Below, piece after piece: positions 18,031 to 27,416 of a stretch of 64,000 bases of DNA (positions within the stretch are counted from its first letter, which is position 1; every line of letters starts with the position of its first letter). The position numbers were made by a program, and so were the translations under genes. The DNA is from Bosea sp. 124 (lineage in GTDB: Bacteria; Pseudomonadota; Alphaproteobacteria; Rhizobiales; Beijerinckiaceae). The stretch is taken from contig NZ_PZZM01000001.1 in NCBI RefSeq assembly GCF_003046175.1, forward strand, positions 3,737,001 to 3,801,000, read 5' to 3'. The notes beneath the pieces are model-generated. The model was given only the letters and a program-made list of their open reading frames with translations, had not been told where the DNA came from and did no database searches.

Positions 18031-19215
18031 ATGCGCGCAATCACCTTGGCCCTGCCCCTCGTCCTGCTTGCCTCGGCCGCTTCGGCGCAGGGCAGCTTCC
18101 AATCCTGCCTGTCCGGCCTGCGCTCCGAGGCCGCCGCGAAGGGCGTCTCGACGGCTACCTTCGATCGCGCCATGGCCGGCGTCGAGCCCGACATGAAGGT
18201 GATCGAGGCGATGAACAACCAGCCGGAGTTCAAGACTCCGATCTGGGATTATCTCGGTACGCTGGTCGATGACGAGAAGGTCGCCGAAGGGCGCGCGATG
18301 ATGCGCCAGCACGCCGCGACGCTTGCCGCGGCCGAGCAACGCTTCGGCGTCGATCGGCACACCATCGCCGCCGTCTGGGGCGTCGAGAGCGATTTCGGCA
18401 AGGCGCGGGGCAAGATGCCGCTGGTGCAGGCGCTCTCGACCGGCGCCTGCCTGGCGCCGCGTCGCAATGCCTTCTTCAAGGGCGAGTTGATCGCGACGCT
18501 GCAGATCATCCAGCGTGGCGATGTCCGGCCGGAGCGCCTGTTCGGCTCCTGGGCCGGAGCCTTCGGCCACACCCAGTTCATCCCCTCGACCTATCTCAGG
18601 CTCGCTGTCGACGGCGATGGTGACGGGCGGCGCGATCTCGTCGATTCGATTCCCGACGCGCTGCATTCGACCGCGAACTTCATGGACAAGGCCGGCTGGG
18701 TCACCGGGGCTGGCTGGGGCTACGAGGTGCGCGTGCCCGGCGGCTATTCCGGCGGGACGGGGCGCAATCCCAAGCAGCCAGTCTCGTCCTGGGCGGCGCG
18801 CGGCATCGTCAAGTTCGACGGCTCGGCGCTGACCGGCTCCAGCAATGCCGGGCTGCTGATGCCGGCGGGGCGCAACGGCCCGGCCTTCCTCGTCTTCAAG
18901 AACTACGATGCCGCCTACAGCTACAATGGCGCCGACTCGTATGCTCTGGCGATCTCGCTCCTGTCCGACCGGCTGCGCGGGCGGCCGGGCGTGCAAGGGG
19001 AATGGCCGACCGACGACCTGCCGCTCTCGCGCGAGCAGCGCCGCGAACTGCAGCGCCTGCTGATTGCGCGCGGCTTCGATGTCGGCGAGCCGGACGGGGC
19101 GGTCGGCGCGCTGACGCGCGGCGCAATCAAGCAGATCGAGGCCAAGATCGGCATGCCGCAGACCGGGCGGCCCGGCGAGAAGGTGCTGCGGGCGCTGAAA
19201 GGCGGGCGGGTGTGA
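18031..19215 (+). CDS. mltB: Membrane-bound/periplasmic lytic murein transglycosylase B
   Basis: 394 residues. The signal peptide MRAITLALPLVLLASAASA ends with AQG. The SLT-like catalytic domain carries the Glu nucleophile E119 in VWGVESDFGK, with GAFGHTQFIPSTYL and VDGDGDGRRDLVDSIPDALHS following. A peptidoglycan-binding (PGB_1) domain forms the last 70 residues (LLIARGFDVGEPDGAVG). It cleaves the glycan strands of peptidoglycan with formation of 1,6-anhydro ends. Lipobox Cys is absent, so it is soluble periplasmic rather than a lipoprotein. The last base is shared with the next gene. Confidence 0.92.
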   Translation: MRAITLALPLVLLASAASAQGSFQSCLSGLRSEAAAKGVSTATFDRAMAGVEPDMKVIEAMNNQPEFKTPIWDYLGTLVDDEKVAEGRAMMRQHAATLAAAEQRFGVDRHTIAAVWGVESDFGKARGKMPLVQALSTGACLAPRRNAFFKGELIATLQIIQRGDVRPERLFGSWAGAFGHTQFIPSTYLRLAVDGDGDGRRDLVDSIPDALHSTANFMDKAGWVTGAGWGYEVRVPGGYSGGTGRNPKQPVSSWAARGIVKFDGSALTGSSNAGLLMPAGRNGPAFLVFKNYDAAYSYNGADSYALAISLLSDRLRGRPGVQGEWPTDDLPLSREQRRELQRLLIARGFDVGEPDGAVGALTRGAIKQIEAKIGMPQTGRPGEKVLRALKGGRV

Positions 19216-19616
19216 TGGCGCATTCCACGCGCCGCCTGATTTCCACCGGCTCTCCGTTCGAGACCGCCTTCGGCTATTCGCGAGCAGTGGTCGACGGCGA
19301 TCTCGTCTTCGTCTCCGGTACGACCGGCTACGACTATGTCACCATGACGTTGCCGGAGGATGCCGCCGAGCAGGCGCGCAACATCTTCCGCACGCTCGAG
19401 GCGGTGCTGACCGAGGCCGGCTCTTCGCTGGCGCGGGTGGTGCGGGCGCAGTATTTCGTCATCGACCGGAGCTATTGCGAGCCGGTGCTGGGCGTCTGCG
19501 GCGAGGTCTTCGGCGAGATCCGCCCCGCGGCGGGGATCTATGTCGTGAGCGGCCTGCTTAAGCCCGAGATGAAGGTCGAGATCGAGGTCACTGCGCGGTT
19601 GCTCGCTGCCTGCTGA
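19215..19616 (+). CDS. RidA family protein (YjgF/YER057c/UK114)
   Basis: 133 residues, cytosolic. RidA-family proteins hydrolyse reactive enamine or imine intermediates such as 2-aminoacrylate. Family features are VFVSGTTGYDY, a QARNIFRTLEAVLTEAGSSL helix, VVRAQYFVID, and a C-terminal LLKPEMKVEIEVTA with the conserved Glu. The Arg that canonical RidA uses at RVEIEA-type positions is Lys/Glu shifted here, so it may belong to a different Rid subgroup. The ATG overlaps the mltB stop (TGATG), so the two are coupled. Confidence 0.85.
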   Translation: MAHSTRRLISTGSPFETAFGYSRAVVDGDLVFVSGTTGYDYVTMTLPEDAAEQARNIFRTLEAVLTEAGSSLARVVRAQYFVIDRSYCEPVLGVCGEVFGEIRPAAGIYVVSGLLKPEMKVEIEVTARLLAAC

Positions 19617-19625
19617 TCGCTTTCG

Positions 19626-21002
19626 TCACTGTTGTTCGAACAGCCCTCCAGCCTGTTCGTGCTGGCGAAGGTTGTCCGGGCGGTATGGGCGTTCGACGTC
19701 GTAGTGTAGCACCCGGCCGGCTTTTATGCGCTCGTAGACGCTGTCATGCAGCCTTGCCTGCGGCTTGATCTCGCGGGTCACCGTCGCCGCGAAGCGAAAA
19801 GCCAGGGACCGCATCTCGTCGTGTTGCATGCCGCGTGGATCGGGATAAAGCCGGAGCACGCTCCAGTCGATCTTCAAGCCGTCGGGCAGTTTCGCGGCCT
19901 CATGCGCCATCCAGCCCAGGCTGATGTCGGAGAGACGCGACTCGCTGTCAGGGTAGCTGCCGCCAACGTCGGAATGGTTTCCGGAGAACCAAATCTGCTC
20001 GAACCAGTCGGGATTCCCGGCCCCGGTATCGCGCCAAACGTCCGGTTTGCCCCACGGCACGCGTTCGAAGTCCTTGCGCCGTTCGTCGATCGAGAGGGCA
20101 TGGCGGGCATAGCCGATATTGGAGTTCAACTGCGTATTGTAGAACTTCATCCGGAAACTGGTGAGATGCACGGTCTTCCACCAGGCAATGCCGGGAAGCC
20201 CGACCGCGAATTTGACATGACTTCGCAGATAGAAGCCGAGGGCGATCAAGCCCGATGCGCCGAGGATCGCCGAGGCAGACGTCCAGAAGCCGTAGCCGAG
20301 CGCCAGGCCGATTGCCGAAAGCGCCAAGAGCAGCACGCCGCCAATCAGACCCGTGACGATGAGCGAGCCGGTATTCGAAAGTGCCGCCACAGTATCGAAC
20401 ACGCCGATGAAATAGGGGCATGTGTTCGGTCCCGCTGCATCGCCTGAGCCGTAGGCGGTGCGGAAGCGAGCGGCCAGCGCGTCGCGCTGCCCGCGATAGG
20501 CGGCATCTTTCTCCGAACTGACGTGCTGATAGACCTTCGTGACGGCTTCCTTCGCGATGACACGGGCCGACGCCTCGTCCCGCCTGAGCGGTGTGCCGTC
20601 CTTCATCCGGGTCGGTATGCCGCAATGAGCCAGCACTGCTGCGATGCAGCGTGCTGTATAGGCGCCGCGGCTGAAGCCGATAAGAAAGATTTGGTCGCCC
20701 GGCACGGCATTGCGAATGATCGCGGTGTAGCCGTCGATGATGTTCTTGGTCAGACCGAGCCCGGTCGCCTGCGAGACGAGATTGTAGAGCCATTGCCCGA
20801 TCGTGCCGAAAAGCCCGATACCCTTGGGCAGGGTGCCGATGCCGGGATCGTAGAAAGCAATCTGCTCGGCCGGGTTGATGCCCGAATCCGGCGCCGTGCG
20901 TGTCGCGCGATAGAGCTTGTAGATGTTGCTGCGGCACTCGTCGAAAAGCACGCCGCCGCGCTGCCCAGTGCCGTCCGCGAAGATGACGATGTTACGCGCC
21001 AT
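19626..21002 (-). CDS. DUF2235 alpha/beta-hydrolase (Tle1-like phospholipase fold) with membrane segment
   Basis: 458 residues. The beginning reads ARNIVIFADGTGQRGG, and the active-site parts of the DUF2235 family are present: nucleophile elbow GFSRGAY, GVFDTVAA with the Asp, and the His in GNHSDVGGSYP. DUF2235 includes type VI secretion effectors of the Tle1 phospholipase family, but also many lone cytosolic or membrane members. Two or three hydrophobic segments lie near residues 220-270 (GLIGGVLLLALSAIGLALG and following). No T6SS, VgrG or immunity gene is adjacent. AGGAGG lies 6 nt before the ATG at 21002, so the longer open frame to 21095 is not used. Confidence 0.82.
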   Translation of the reverse strand: MARNIVIFADGTGQRGGVLFDECRSNIYKLYRATRTAPDSGINPAEQIAFYDPGIGTLPKGIGLFGTIGQWLYNLVSQATGLGLTKNIIDGYTAIIRNAVPGDQIFLIGFSRGAYTARCIAAVLAHCGIPTRMKDGTPLRRDEASARVIAKEAVTKVYQHVSSEKDAAYRGQRDALAARFRTAYGSGDAAGPNTCPYFIGVFDTVAALSNTGSLIVTGLIGGVLLLALSAIGLALGYGFWTSASAILGASGLIALGFYLRSHVKFAVGLPGIAWWKTVHLTSFRMKFYNTQLNSNIGYARHALSIDERRKDFERVPWGKPDVWRDTGAGNPDWFEQIWFSGNHSDVGGSYPDSESRLSDISLGWMAHEAAKLPDGLKIDWSVLRLYPDPRGMQHDEMRSLAFRFAATVTREIKPQARLHDSVYERIKAGRVLHYDVERPYRPDNLRQHEQAGGLFEQQ

Positions 21003-21206
21003 GCCGATCCTCCTACGTTCGCTGATATAGCAACCTTTGGTTGCAAGAACAATAGTGGAACGCCGAGAATCGTCCTCGGCTGGCAGCTTGCCCATGCGGG
21101 GCAGGATTGCGGCGACGCGCTTGCCTCGCTTCGCTTCCGCCCGTAATCAGCCGCGCAAGGCCGCAACGGCCGGATCGACCCAAAAACAATGCGCGAGGCG
21201 ACGACC

Positions 21207-22316
<1,110 letters not shown>

Positions 22317-22377
22317 TCGTCTGCGGCGTGATGCTCGCGCCTTGGTCCGAGCCTCGCCGGCAGAGGATGCGGGAAGG

Positions 22378-22402
22378 CATGGCCGGGGCAAGCCCGACCA
22401 TG
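22378..22402. repeat. Inverted repeat downstream of leuB
   Basis: Arms CATGGCCGGG (22378-22387) and CCCGACCATG (22393-22402) around GCAAG, with one mismatch. The same core (CATGGTCG/CGACCATG) recurs at 30241-30265. It lies in the 178-nt gap between leuB and msrP and may end the leuB transcript, but no T-run follows. Confidence 0.5.
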
Positions 22403-22494
22403 CGGCGGCCGCTCCACCTCTCCCCCTCGTGAATTGCGCGTGACGCTCGGCCATGCGCTACAGTTGCGGCATCCGAAACGGAGTCTGTCCGTCG

Positions 22495-23451
22495 ATGCTG
22501 ATCAAGAACCGTCCTGGCTGGGAGATGCCCGAAAGCCAGGCCACGCCCGAATCCGTCTTCCTGAACCGCCGCAGCTTCATGGCGGGTGGTGCCGGCCTCA
22601 TCGCCGGTTCCACCCTGCCGCAGGTCGCTGCCGCCCAGGGTGCCGACCCGACGCTCGACCTCTATCCGGCGAAGAAGAACGCGGCCTACACGCTCGACCG
22701 GCCGGTGACGGAAGAGGACCTAGCGGCCAACTACAATAATTTCTATGAATTCGGGACCTCCAAGGACGTCGCGGCGGCCTCGAAGAAGCTGGTGTCGCGG
22801 CCCTGGACGGTCACGATTGACGGCATGGTCGAGAAGCCGCTCGAGATCGGCTTCGACGATCTCGTCCGCAAGCTGCCGCTGGAAGAGCGGCTCTACCGAT
22901 TCCGTTGTGTCGAGGCCTGGTCGATGGCGGTGCCGTGGACCGGAATCCCGCTGAAGGCCTTCGTCGCGTTCGCGAAGCCGCTCTCGGGCGCGAAATACAT
23001 CCGCTTCGAGACCTTCCTGAATCCGCGCATGGCGTCCGGCCAGTCGCAGCGCTGGTATCCCTGGCCCTATACAGAGGGGCTGACCATCGCCGAGGCGACG
23101 AACGAATTGCCGCTGCTGGTGACGGGCATCTACGGCAAGCCGATCCCGGCGCAGCATGGCGCGCCGCTCCGGCTGATCACGCCGTGGAAATACGGCTTCA
23201 AATCGGTCAAATCGATCACCAAGATCAGCTTCGTGGCCGAGCGGCCCAAGACCTTCTGGGAGGGGCTGCAGGCGAGCGAATACGGCTTCTGGGCCAATGT
23301 GAACCCGGAGGTGCCGCATCCGCGCTGGAGCCAGGCGAGCGAGCAGGTTCTGGGCACGCGCGACCGCAAGCCGACGCTGCTGTTCAACGGCTATGGCGAG
23401 CAGGTCGCCGGGCTCTACAAGGGGCTGGAGAGCGAGAGGCTCTATATGTAG
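22495..23451 (+). CDS. msrP: Protein-methionine-sulfoxide reductase catalytic subunit MsrP
   Basis: 318 residues. MsrP (YedY) is a periplasmic molybdopterin enzyme that reduces oxidised methionines in envelope proteins. The Tat signal is LNRRSFMAGGAGLIAGS. The molybdenum-binding Cys is C138 in FRCVEAWSMAVPWTG, and the fold is complete to the end (KPTLLFNGYGEQVAGLYKG). Its usual membrane partner MsrQ, a heme protein, is not next to it. GGAG (22480-22483) lies 11 nt upstream of the ATG. Confidence 0.94.
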   Translation: MLIKNRPGWEMPESQATPESVFLNRRSFMAGGAGLIAGSTLPQVAAAQGADPTLDLYPAKKNAAYTLDRPVTEEDLAANYNNFYEFGTSKDVAAASKKLVSRPWTVTIDGMVEKPLEIGFDDLVRKLPLEERLYRFRCVEAWSMAVPWTGIPLKAFVAFAKPLSGAKYIRFETFLNPRMASGQSQRWYPWPYTEGLTIAEATNELPLLVTGIYGKPIPAQHGAPLRLITPWKYGFKSVKSITKISFVAERPKTFWEGLQASEYGFWANVNPEVPHPRWSQASEQVLGTRDRKPTLLFNGYGEQVAGLYKGLESERLYM

Positions 23452-23460
23452 CTTCACGTT

Positions 23461-23533
23461 CATTGCGAGCGTCAGCGAAGCAATCCGGCTCCCTAGCGAG
23501 CCCTTCTGGATTGCTTCGCTGACGCTCGCAATG
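23461..23533. repeat. Perfect 26-bp inverted repeat
   Basis: Left arm 23461-23486 and right arm 23508-23533 are perfect 26-nt inverted copies (left arm starts CATTGCGAGCGTCAGCGAAG, ends CAATCC) around a 21-nt spacer. The flanking T/A pair extends it to 27 bp. It lies between msrP and ogt, both on the plus strand. A degenerate relative lies at 24786-24870. Confidence 0.8.
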
Positions 23534-23574
23534 ATGCAGGTGACTGCACCTCAAGCAATCGCCTATGTTGAGGC

Positions 23575-24138
23575 ATGCAGCACTTTCGTCTCTTCGACAC
23601 CGCGATCGGCACCTGTGTGCTGGTCTGGCAGGCCGGGCGCATCATCGGTGCGCAACTCCCCGAGAGGGATGAGGAGGTCGCGCGGCAGCGGCTGTCGCGG
23701 CGCTTTCCGCAGGCGAGCGATGCATCACCTCCCGACTTCGCGCAGGCTGCCATCGCCGACATCATCGCGCTGCTGACGGGCGAGCCGCGTGACCTCTCGC
23801 ATCTGCCGATCGACCTCGCCAGCGTGCCGGAGTTCAACCGCAGGGTCTACGAGGTGGCGCTCGCCATCCCGCCGGGCGAGACGCTGACCTATGGTGAGGT
23901 GGCGGCGCGGATCGGCGAGCCGGGCGCGGCGCGGGCGGTCGGCGTGGCGCTGGGCCAGAACCCGTTCGCGCCGATCGTGCCGTGCCATCGCGTGCTCGCG
24001 GCGGGCGGCAAGACGGGCGGCTTCTCCGCCGATGGCGGCGTCGAGACCAAGCTCCGGATGCTGACGATCGAGAAGGCGCGTACCAGCCCGCTTCCGGGGC
24101 TGTTCGATGCCCTGCCGCTGGTGGCGCGGCCGCGCTGA
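23575..24138 (+). CDS. ogt: Methylated-DNA--[protein]-cysteine S-methyltransferase
   Basis: 187 residues. The protein takes the methyl group from O6-methylguanine onto its own cysteine and is consumed in the reaction. The C-terminal domain carries the motif IVPCHRVLA with acceptor C137, preceded by GETLTYGEVAARIG and ARAVGVALGQNPF. The N-terminal ribonuclease-like domain is weakly conserved. No ada-type regulatory domain is fused. Start ATG at 23575 is the first in the frame. Confidence 0.93.
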   Translation: MQHFRLFDTAIGTCVLVWQAGRIIGAQLPERDEEVARQRLSRRFPQASDASPPDFAQAAIADIIALLTGEPRDLSHLPIDLASVPEFNRRVYEVALAIPPGETLTYGEVAARIGEPGAARAVGVALGQNPFAPIVPCHRVLAAGGKTGGFSADGGVETKLRMLTIEKARTSPLPGLFDALPLVARPR

Positions 24139-24221
24139 GCCTGACGGGTTGAACCCAAAAGCCGCTCTCAGGCGTTTCGCTTTCCGACCCTTCCCCAATC
24201 CCTTCAATCGAGGTGCGTTTC

Positions 24222-24776
24222 ATGGCTCCGTTCAAGCTCGCCATCATCGTCGGCAGCAACCGCAAGGCGTCGATCAACCGCAAGCTGGCGCAGGCGCTCG
24301 CCAAACTGGGCAGCGCGTCCTTCACGCCGCATTTCGTCCAGATCGATGATCTGCCGATGTACAATCAGGATTTGGAGGCGGCTGCCTGGCCGCAGGCGGC
24401 GACGCGGCTGAAAAGCGAGATCGAGGGCGCCGATGCGGTTCTGGTGGTGACGCCCGAGCACAACCGTTCGATCCCCGCCGTGCTCAAGAACGCGATCGAC
24501 TGGGCGGCGCGGCCGTCCGGCAAAGGCGTCTGGGGCGGCAAGGCTGCCGCGATCATCGGAACCAGCCCCGGCGGCGTCGGTACCGCCTGCGCCCAGCAGC
24601 ATCTGCGCGACATCCTCGGCAATCAGGGTGCGCTGGTGATGGGCGGGCAGATGTTCATCACATGGAAGGACGGGCTGGTCGACGACACCGATGCCATTCC
24701 CAATGACGCCACGCGCGCGTTCCTGCAGACATTCATGGAGAAGTTCGCGGGGCTGGTCGGGAAGCTCGCCGCGTAA
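24222..24776 (+). CDS. NADPH-dependent FMN reductase family protein
   Basis: 184 residues, flavodoxin-like fold. IIVGSNRKASINRKLAQAL is the phosphate-binding loop of the family, followed by DDLPMYNQD, VLVVTPEHNRSIPAVLKNAIDW and a GGKAAAIIGTSPGGVGTACA segment. Such enzymes reduce quinones, azo compounds or other acceptors with NADPH and bound FMN. The ATG at 24222 has a GAGG 7-10 nt upstream; a GTG at 24213 is possible but less likely. Confidence 0.88.
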   Translation: MAPFKLAIIVGSNRKASINRKLAQALAKLGSASFTPHFVQIDDLPMYNQDLEAAAWPQAATRLKSEIEGADAVLVVTPEHNRSIPAVLKNAIDWAARPSGKGVWGGKAAAIIGTSPGGVGTACAQQHLRDILGNQGALVMGGQMFITWKDGLVDDTDAIPNDATRAFLQTFMEKFAGLVGKLAA

Positions 24777-24785
24777 GGGCAGCCG

Positions 24786-24870
24786 CCATTGCGGGTTGCG
24801 CAGCGAGGGAGCCATCCAGGAGCGGCCGTGCCAACCCGTCTGGACTGCTTCACTTCGCTCGCAATGACGG
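24786..24870. repeat. Degenerate copy of the 23461 inverted-repeat element
   Basis: The ends CCATTGCG and CGCAATGACGG, and an inner CTTCACTTCGCTCGCAATG, match the arms of the element at 23461-23533 but the left arm is diverged, so the hairpin is imperfect. It lies just after the FMN-reductase gene. Confidence 0.45.
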
Positions 24871-24922
24871 CGGTGCAGTTCCCTGGCGTATGCCCCCTGT
24901 GCATTCTCTCTTGGCAAAAGCC

Positions 24923-24957
24923 AAAAAAAGGGCCGGCGTCCCGCGAGGGAGCCGGCC
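24923..24957 (-). terminator. Strong intrinsic terminator of the sRNA (minus strand)
   Basis: On the minus strand: stem GGCCGGC (24957-24951) and GCCGGCC (24937-24931) with an inner TCCC/GGGA pairing, one C spacer, and a run of seven T (24929-24923). On the plus strand only TTT follows the hairpin, so the direction is minus. Confidence 0.8.
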
Positions 24958-25063
24958 TTTAAAGTTTGAAACATCTGGCGCAAATGCCAAACATCTCAGA
25001 GGGGAACGGCTGAAACGAACTCGATGCCGGGAGGAGATAGCAGAGCCCGTTCCGAACAACCGT
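24923..25063 (-). ncRNA. abcR: Candidate AbcR-like (alpha-r15-type) trans-acting small RNA
   Basis: A predicted minus-strand transcript of about 141 nt with no convincing reading frame. Reading 5' to 3': a 7-bp stem GGAACGG (25053-25047) with CCGTTCC (25009-25003) enclosing a large loop that exposes CTCCTCCC (25036-25029), a perfect anti-Shine-Dalgarno motif; then a small TGGC/GCCA hairpin; then the terminator hairpin with seven T. It has its own promoter (25070-25098). It lies downstream of, and on the same strand as, the LysR gene next to trxB. In Sinorhizobium and Brucella, AbcR sRNAs (alpha-r15 family), which repress many transporter mRNAs, are encoded near or controlled by the LsrB/VtlR regulator. 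The family assignment is inference from structure, motif and context; no covariance search was possible. The exact start is estimated from the -10 box. Confidence 0.72.
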
Positions 25064-25069
25064 GATTGC

Positions 25070-25098
25070 TATATCGGGCAGCAGGTGCCTTTTTGCAA
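25070..25098 (-). promoter_or_regulatory. Promoter of the candidate sRNA
   Basis: On the minus strand TTGCAA (25098-25093), a 17-nt spacer and GATATA (25075-25070). Both boxes agree reasonably with alphaproteobacterial sigma-70 promoters, and transcription would start near 25063, immediately before the sRNA stem. Confidence 0.6.
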
Positions 25099-25122
25099 TG
25101 CAGCATAGCTTGGGTCCGCCAT

Positions 25123-25155
25123 GCGCCAATTGCATGCATTGCAATCAATTGGCGC
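25123..25155. promoter_or_regulatory. Perfect 10-bp palindrome upstream of the sRNA promoter, candidate LsrB/VtlR site
   Basis: GCGCCAATTG (25123-25132), 13 nt, CAATTGGCGC (25146-25155). Its centre is about 76 nt upstream of the predicted sRNA start, the usual place for a LysR activator's binding site. No other gene begins nearby on either strand, so the sRNA is the obvious target. Confidence 0.55.
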
Positions 25156-25339
25156 GATTTCAGCCTAAATCATTGATAAATATGCGCACAGCGCAGCCGC
25201 CTGGCTCGCGGGTGCCGCAATTTCGTTAAGACATGCCGCATCGTCGAGCGGTTCTCGCCCGGCACTGCCGTTGTATCATGCAAATGGAGGATGCGGCCGG
25301 CGCGAAGGCGTCGGCAGCCGGGCCGATTCGGCCGGCTGG

Positions 25340-26260
25340 TCAATAGGTCCAGCGCTGCGCCTTCTGGATCAGGAAGTCGCGGAAGACCTGCACACGGGCA
25401 ACGGACTTCATCTCTTCCGGATAGACCAGATAACTCTCGAGCTGTGGCATCTCGGTCTCGCGCATCAACTGCACCAGAGGCGATCCGGTCTCGATCAGGT
25501 AGTCCGGCAGCACGGCGATGCCGGCCCCCGAATCGACGGCGCGCTTCATCGCGGTGATGTTGTTGACCGTCAGATGAATCGGACGGGGGTTGCGCGGGTC
25601 GCGCCCGAGCGTGCCCAGCCAGTGGACGGCGGTCAGGTAGGAGGGCGACGTCCCGCCGAAGCTGAGCAGGCGGTGGTTGTCGAGATCCTCATAGGTCTTC
25701 GGCTCGCCGAAGCGCTTCACATAGGCCGGCGATCCGTAGACGTGGAAGTGGACCGTGAAGAGCTTGCGCTGGATCAGGTCCGGCTGCTGCGGCTGGCGCA
25801 GACGGATCGCGATGTCGGCCTCGCGCATCGAGAGGTCGAGTTCCTCGTCGGTGAGGATCAGGTCGACCTTGATGTCTGGGTAGAGGTCGAGGAATTCGGC
25901 CAAGCGTGGCGTCAGCCAGTGCCCGCCGAGACCGCGGGTCGCGGTGACCTTGAGCTCGCCCGAAGGGTGCTCGCGCGTCTCCGAGAGCTGCGAGCGCGTC
26001 CGTTCGAGGCGCTGCGTCATCTCGCGTGCGGCACGCCACAGCAGTTCACCCTGCTCGGTCAGGATCAGACCGCGCGTATGGCGATGAAACAGCGGTGCAC
26101 GCAATTCGCGCTCCAGCGCACCGATCTGGCGGCTGACGGCGGATTGACTGAGGCCGAGAACATCGCCAGCTTTGGTGAAGCTGCCGGACTCGGCGACCGT
26201 ATAAAAGATCCTGATGCGGTCCCAATCCACCGCGCTTCCCCCGTTATGCGTTTGACGCAT
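25340..26260 (-). CDS. lsrB: LysR-family regulator, LsrB/VtlR-like
   Basis: 306 residues. The winged helix-turn-helix is near the N-terminus (VDWDRIRIFYTVAESGSFTK then LGLSQSAVSRQIGALERELR) and a substrate-binding domain follows. The start WDRIRIF and the placement downstream of trxB on the same strand are as in rhizobial lsrB and Brucella vtlR, which control envelope, redox and sRNA genes. The ATG at 26260 is used; a GTG at 26230 just before DWDRIR is the alternative. The intergenic region downstream holds the candidate AbcR-like sRNA. Confidence 0.85.
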   Translation of the reverse strand: MRQTHNGGSAVDWDRIRIFYTVAESGSFTKAGDVLGLSQSAVSRQIGALERELRAPLFHRHTRGLILTEQGELLWRAAREMTQRLERTRSQLSETREHPSGELKVTATRGLGGHWLTPRLAEFLDLYPDIKVDLILTDEELDLSMREADIAIRLRQPQQPDLIQRKLFTVHFHVYGSPAYVKRFGEPKTYEDLDNHRLLSFGGTSPSYLTAVHWLGTLGRDPRNPRPIHLTVNNITAMKRAVDSGAGIAVLPDYLIETGSPLVQLMRETEMPQLESYLVYPEEMKSVARVQVFRDFLIQKAQRWTY

Positions 26261-26373
26261 GTTGGGGACTAAAATCGTTGAACGTCAACGCCTGCGTAGC
26301 AAGTCTGCGCTGTTTTCACACTGAATCTGGTTACGAAAGCAATCAATTTCTGTGATGAATTGCAGCCTGGCCC

Positions 26374-27369
<996 letters not shown>

Positions 27370-27416
27370 TCACATACGATGCCGCCCGGCTGATGCAAGC
27401 GGTCCCGGCCTCGCGA

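Noticed and set aside
19626..21002. Calling the DUF2235 gene a type VI effector.
   Set aside because: No T6SS gene, adaptor or immunity gene is near it; the fold alone does not prove secretion.
24931..24957. Reading the terminator hairpin as an end of the FMN-reductase transcript on the plus strand.
   Set aside because: The plus side has only TTT then A; the seven-T run is on the minus side, and the sRNA fits that direction.
24959..25144. A 61-codon minus-strand open frame within the sRNA region (starting MQCMQLAHGG).
   Set aside because: It starts upstream of the predicted transcript start, overlaps stem sequences and has no ribosome-binding site.
25271..26272. Plus-strand open frame opposite the LysR gene.
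   Set aside because: A shadow of a well-supported LysR gene; no recognisable protein features.
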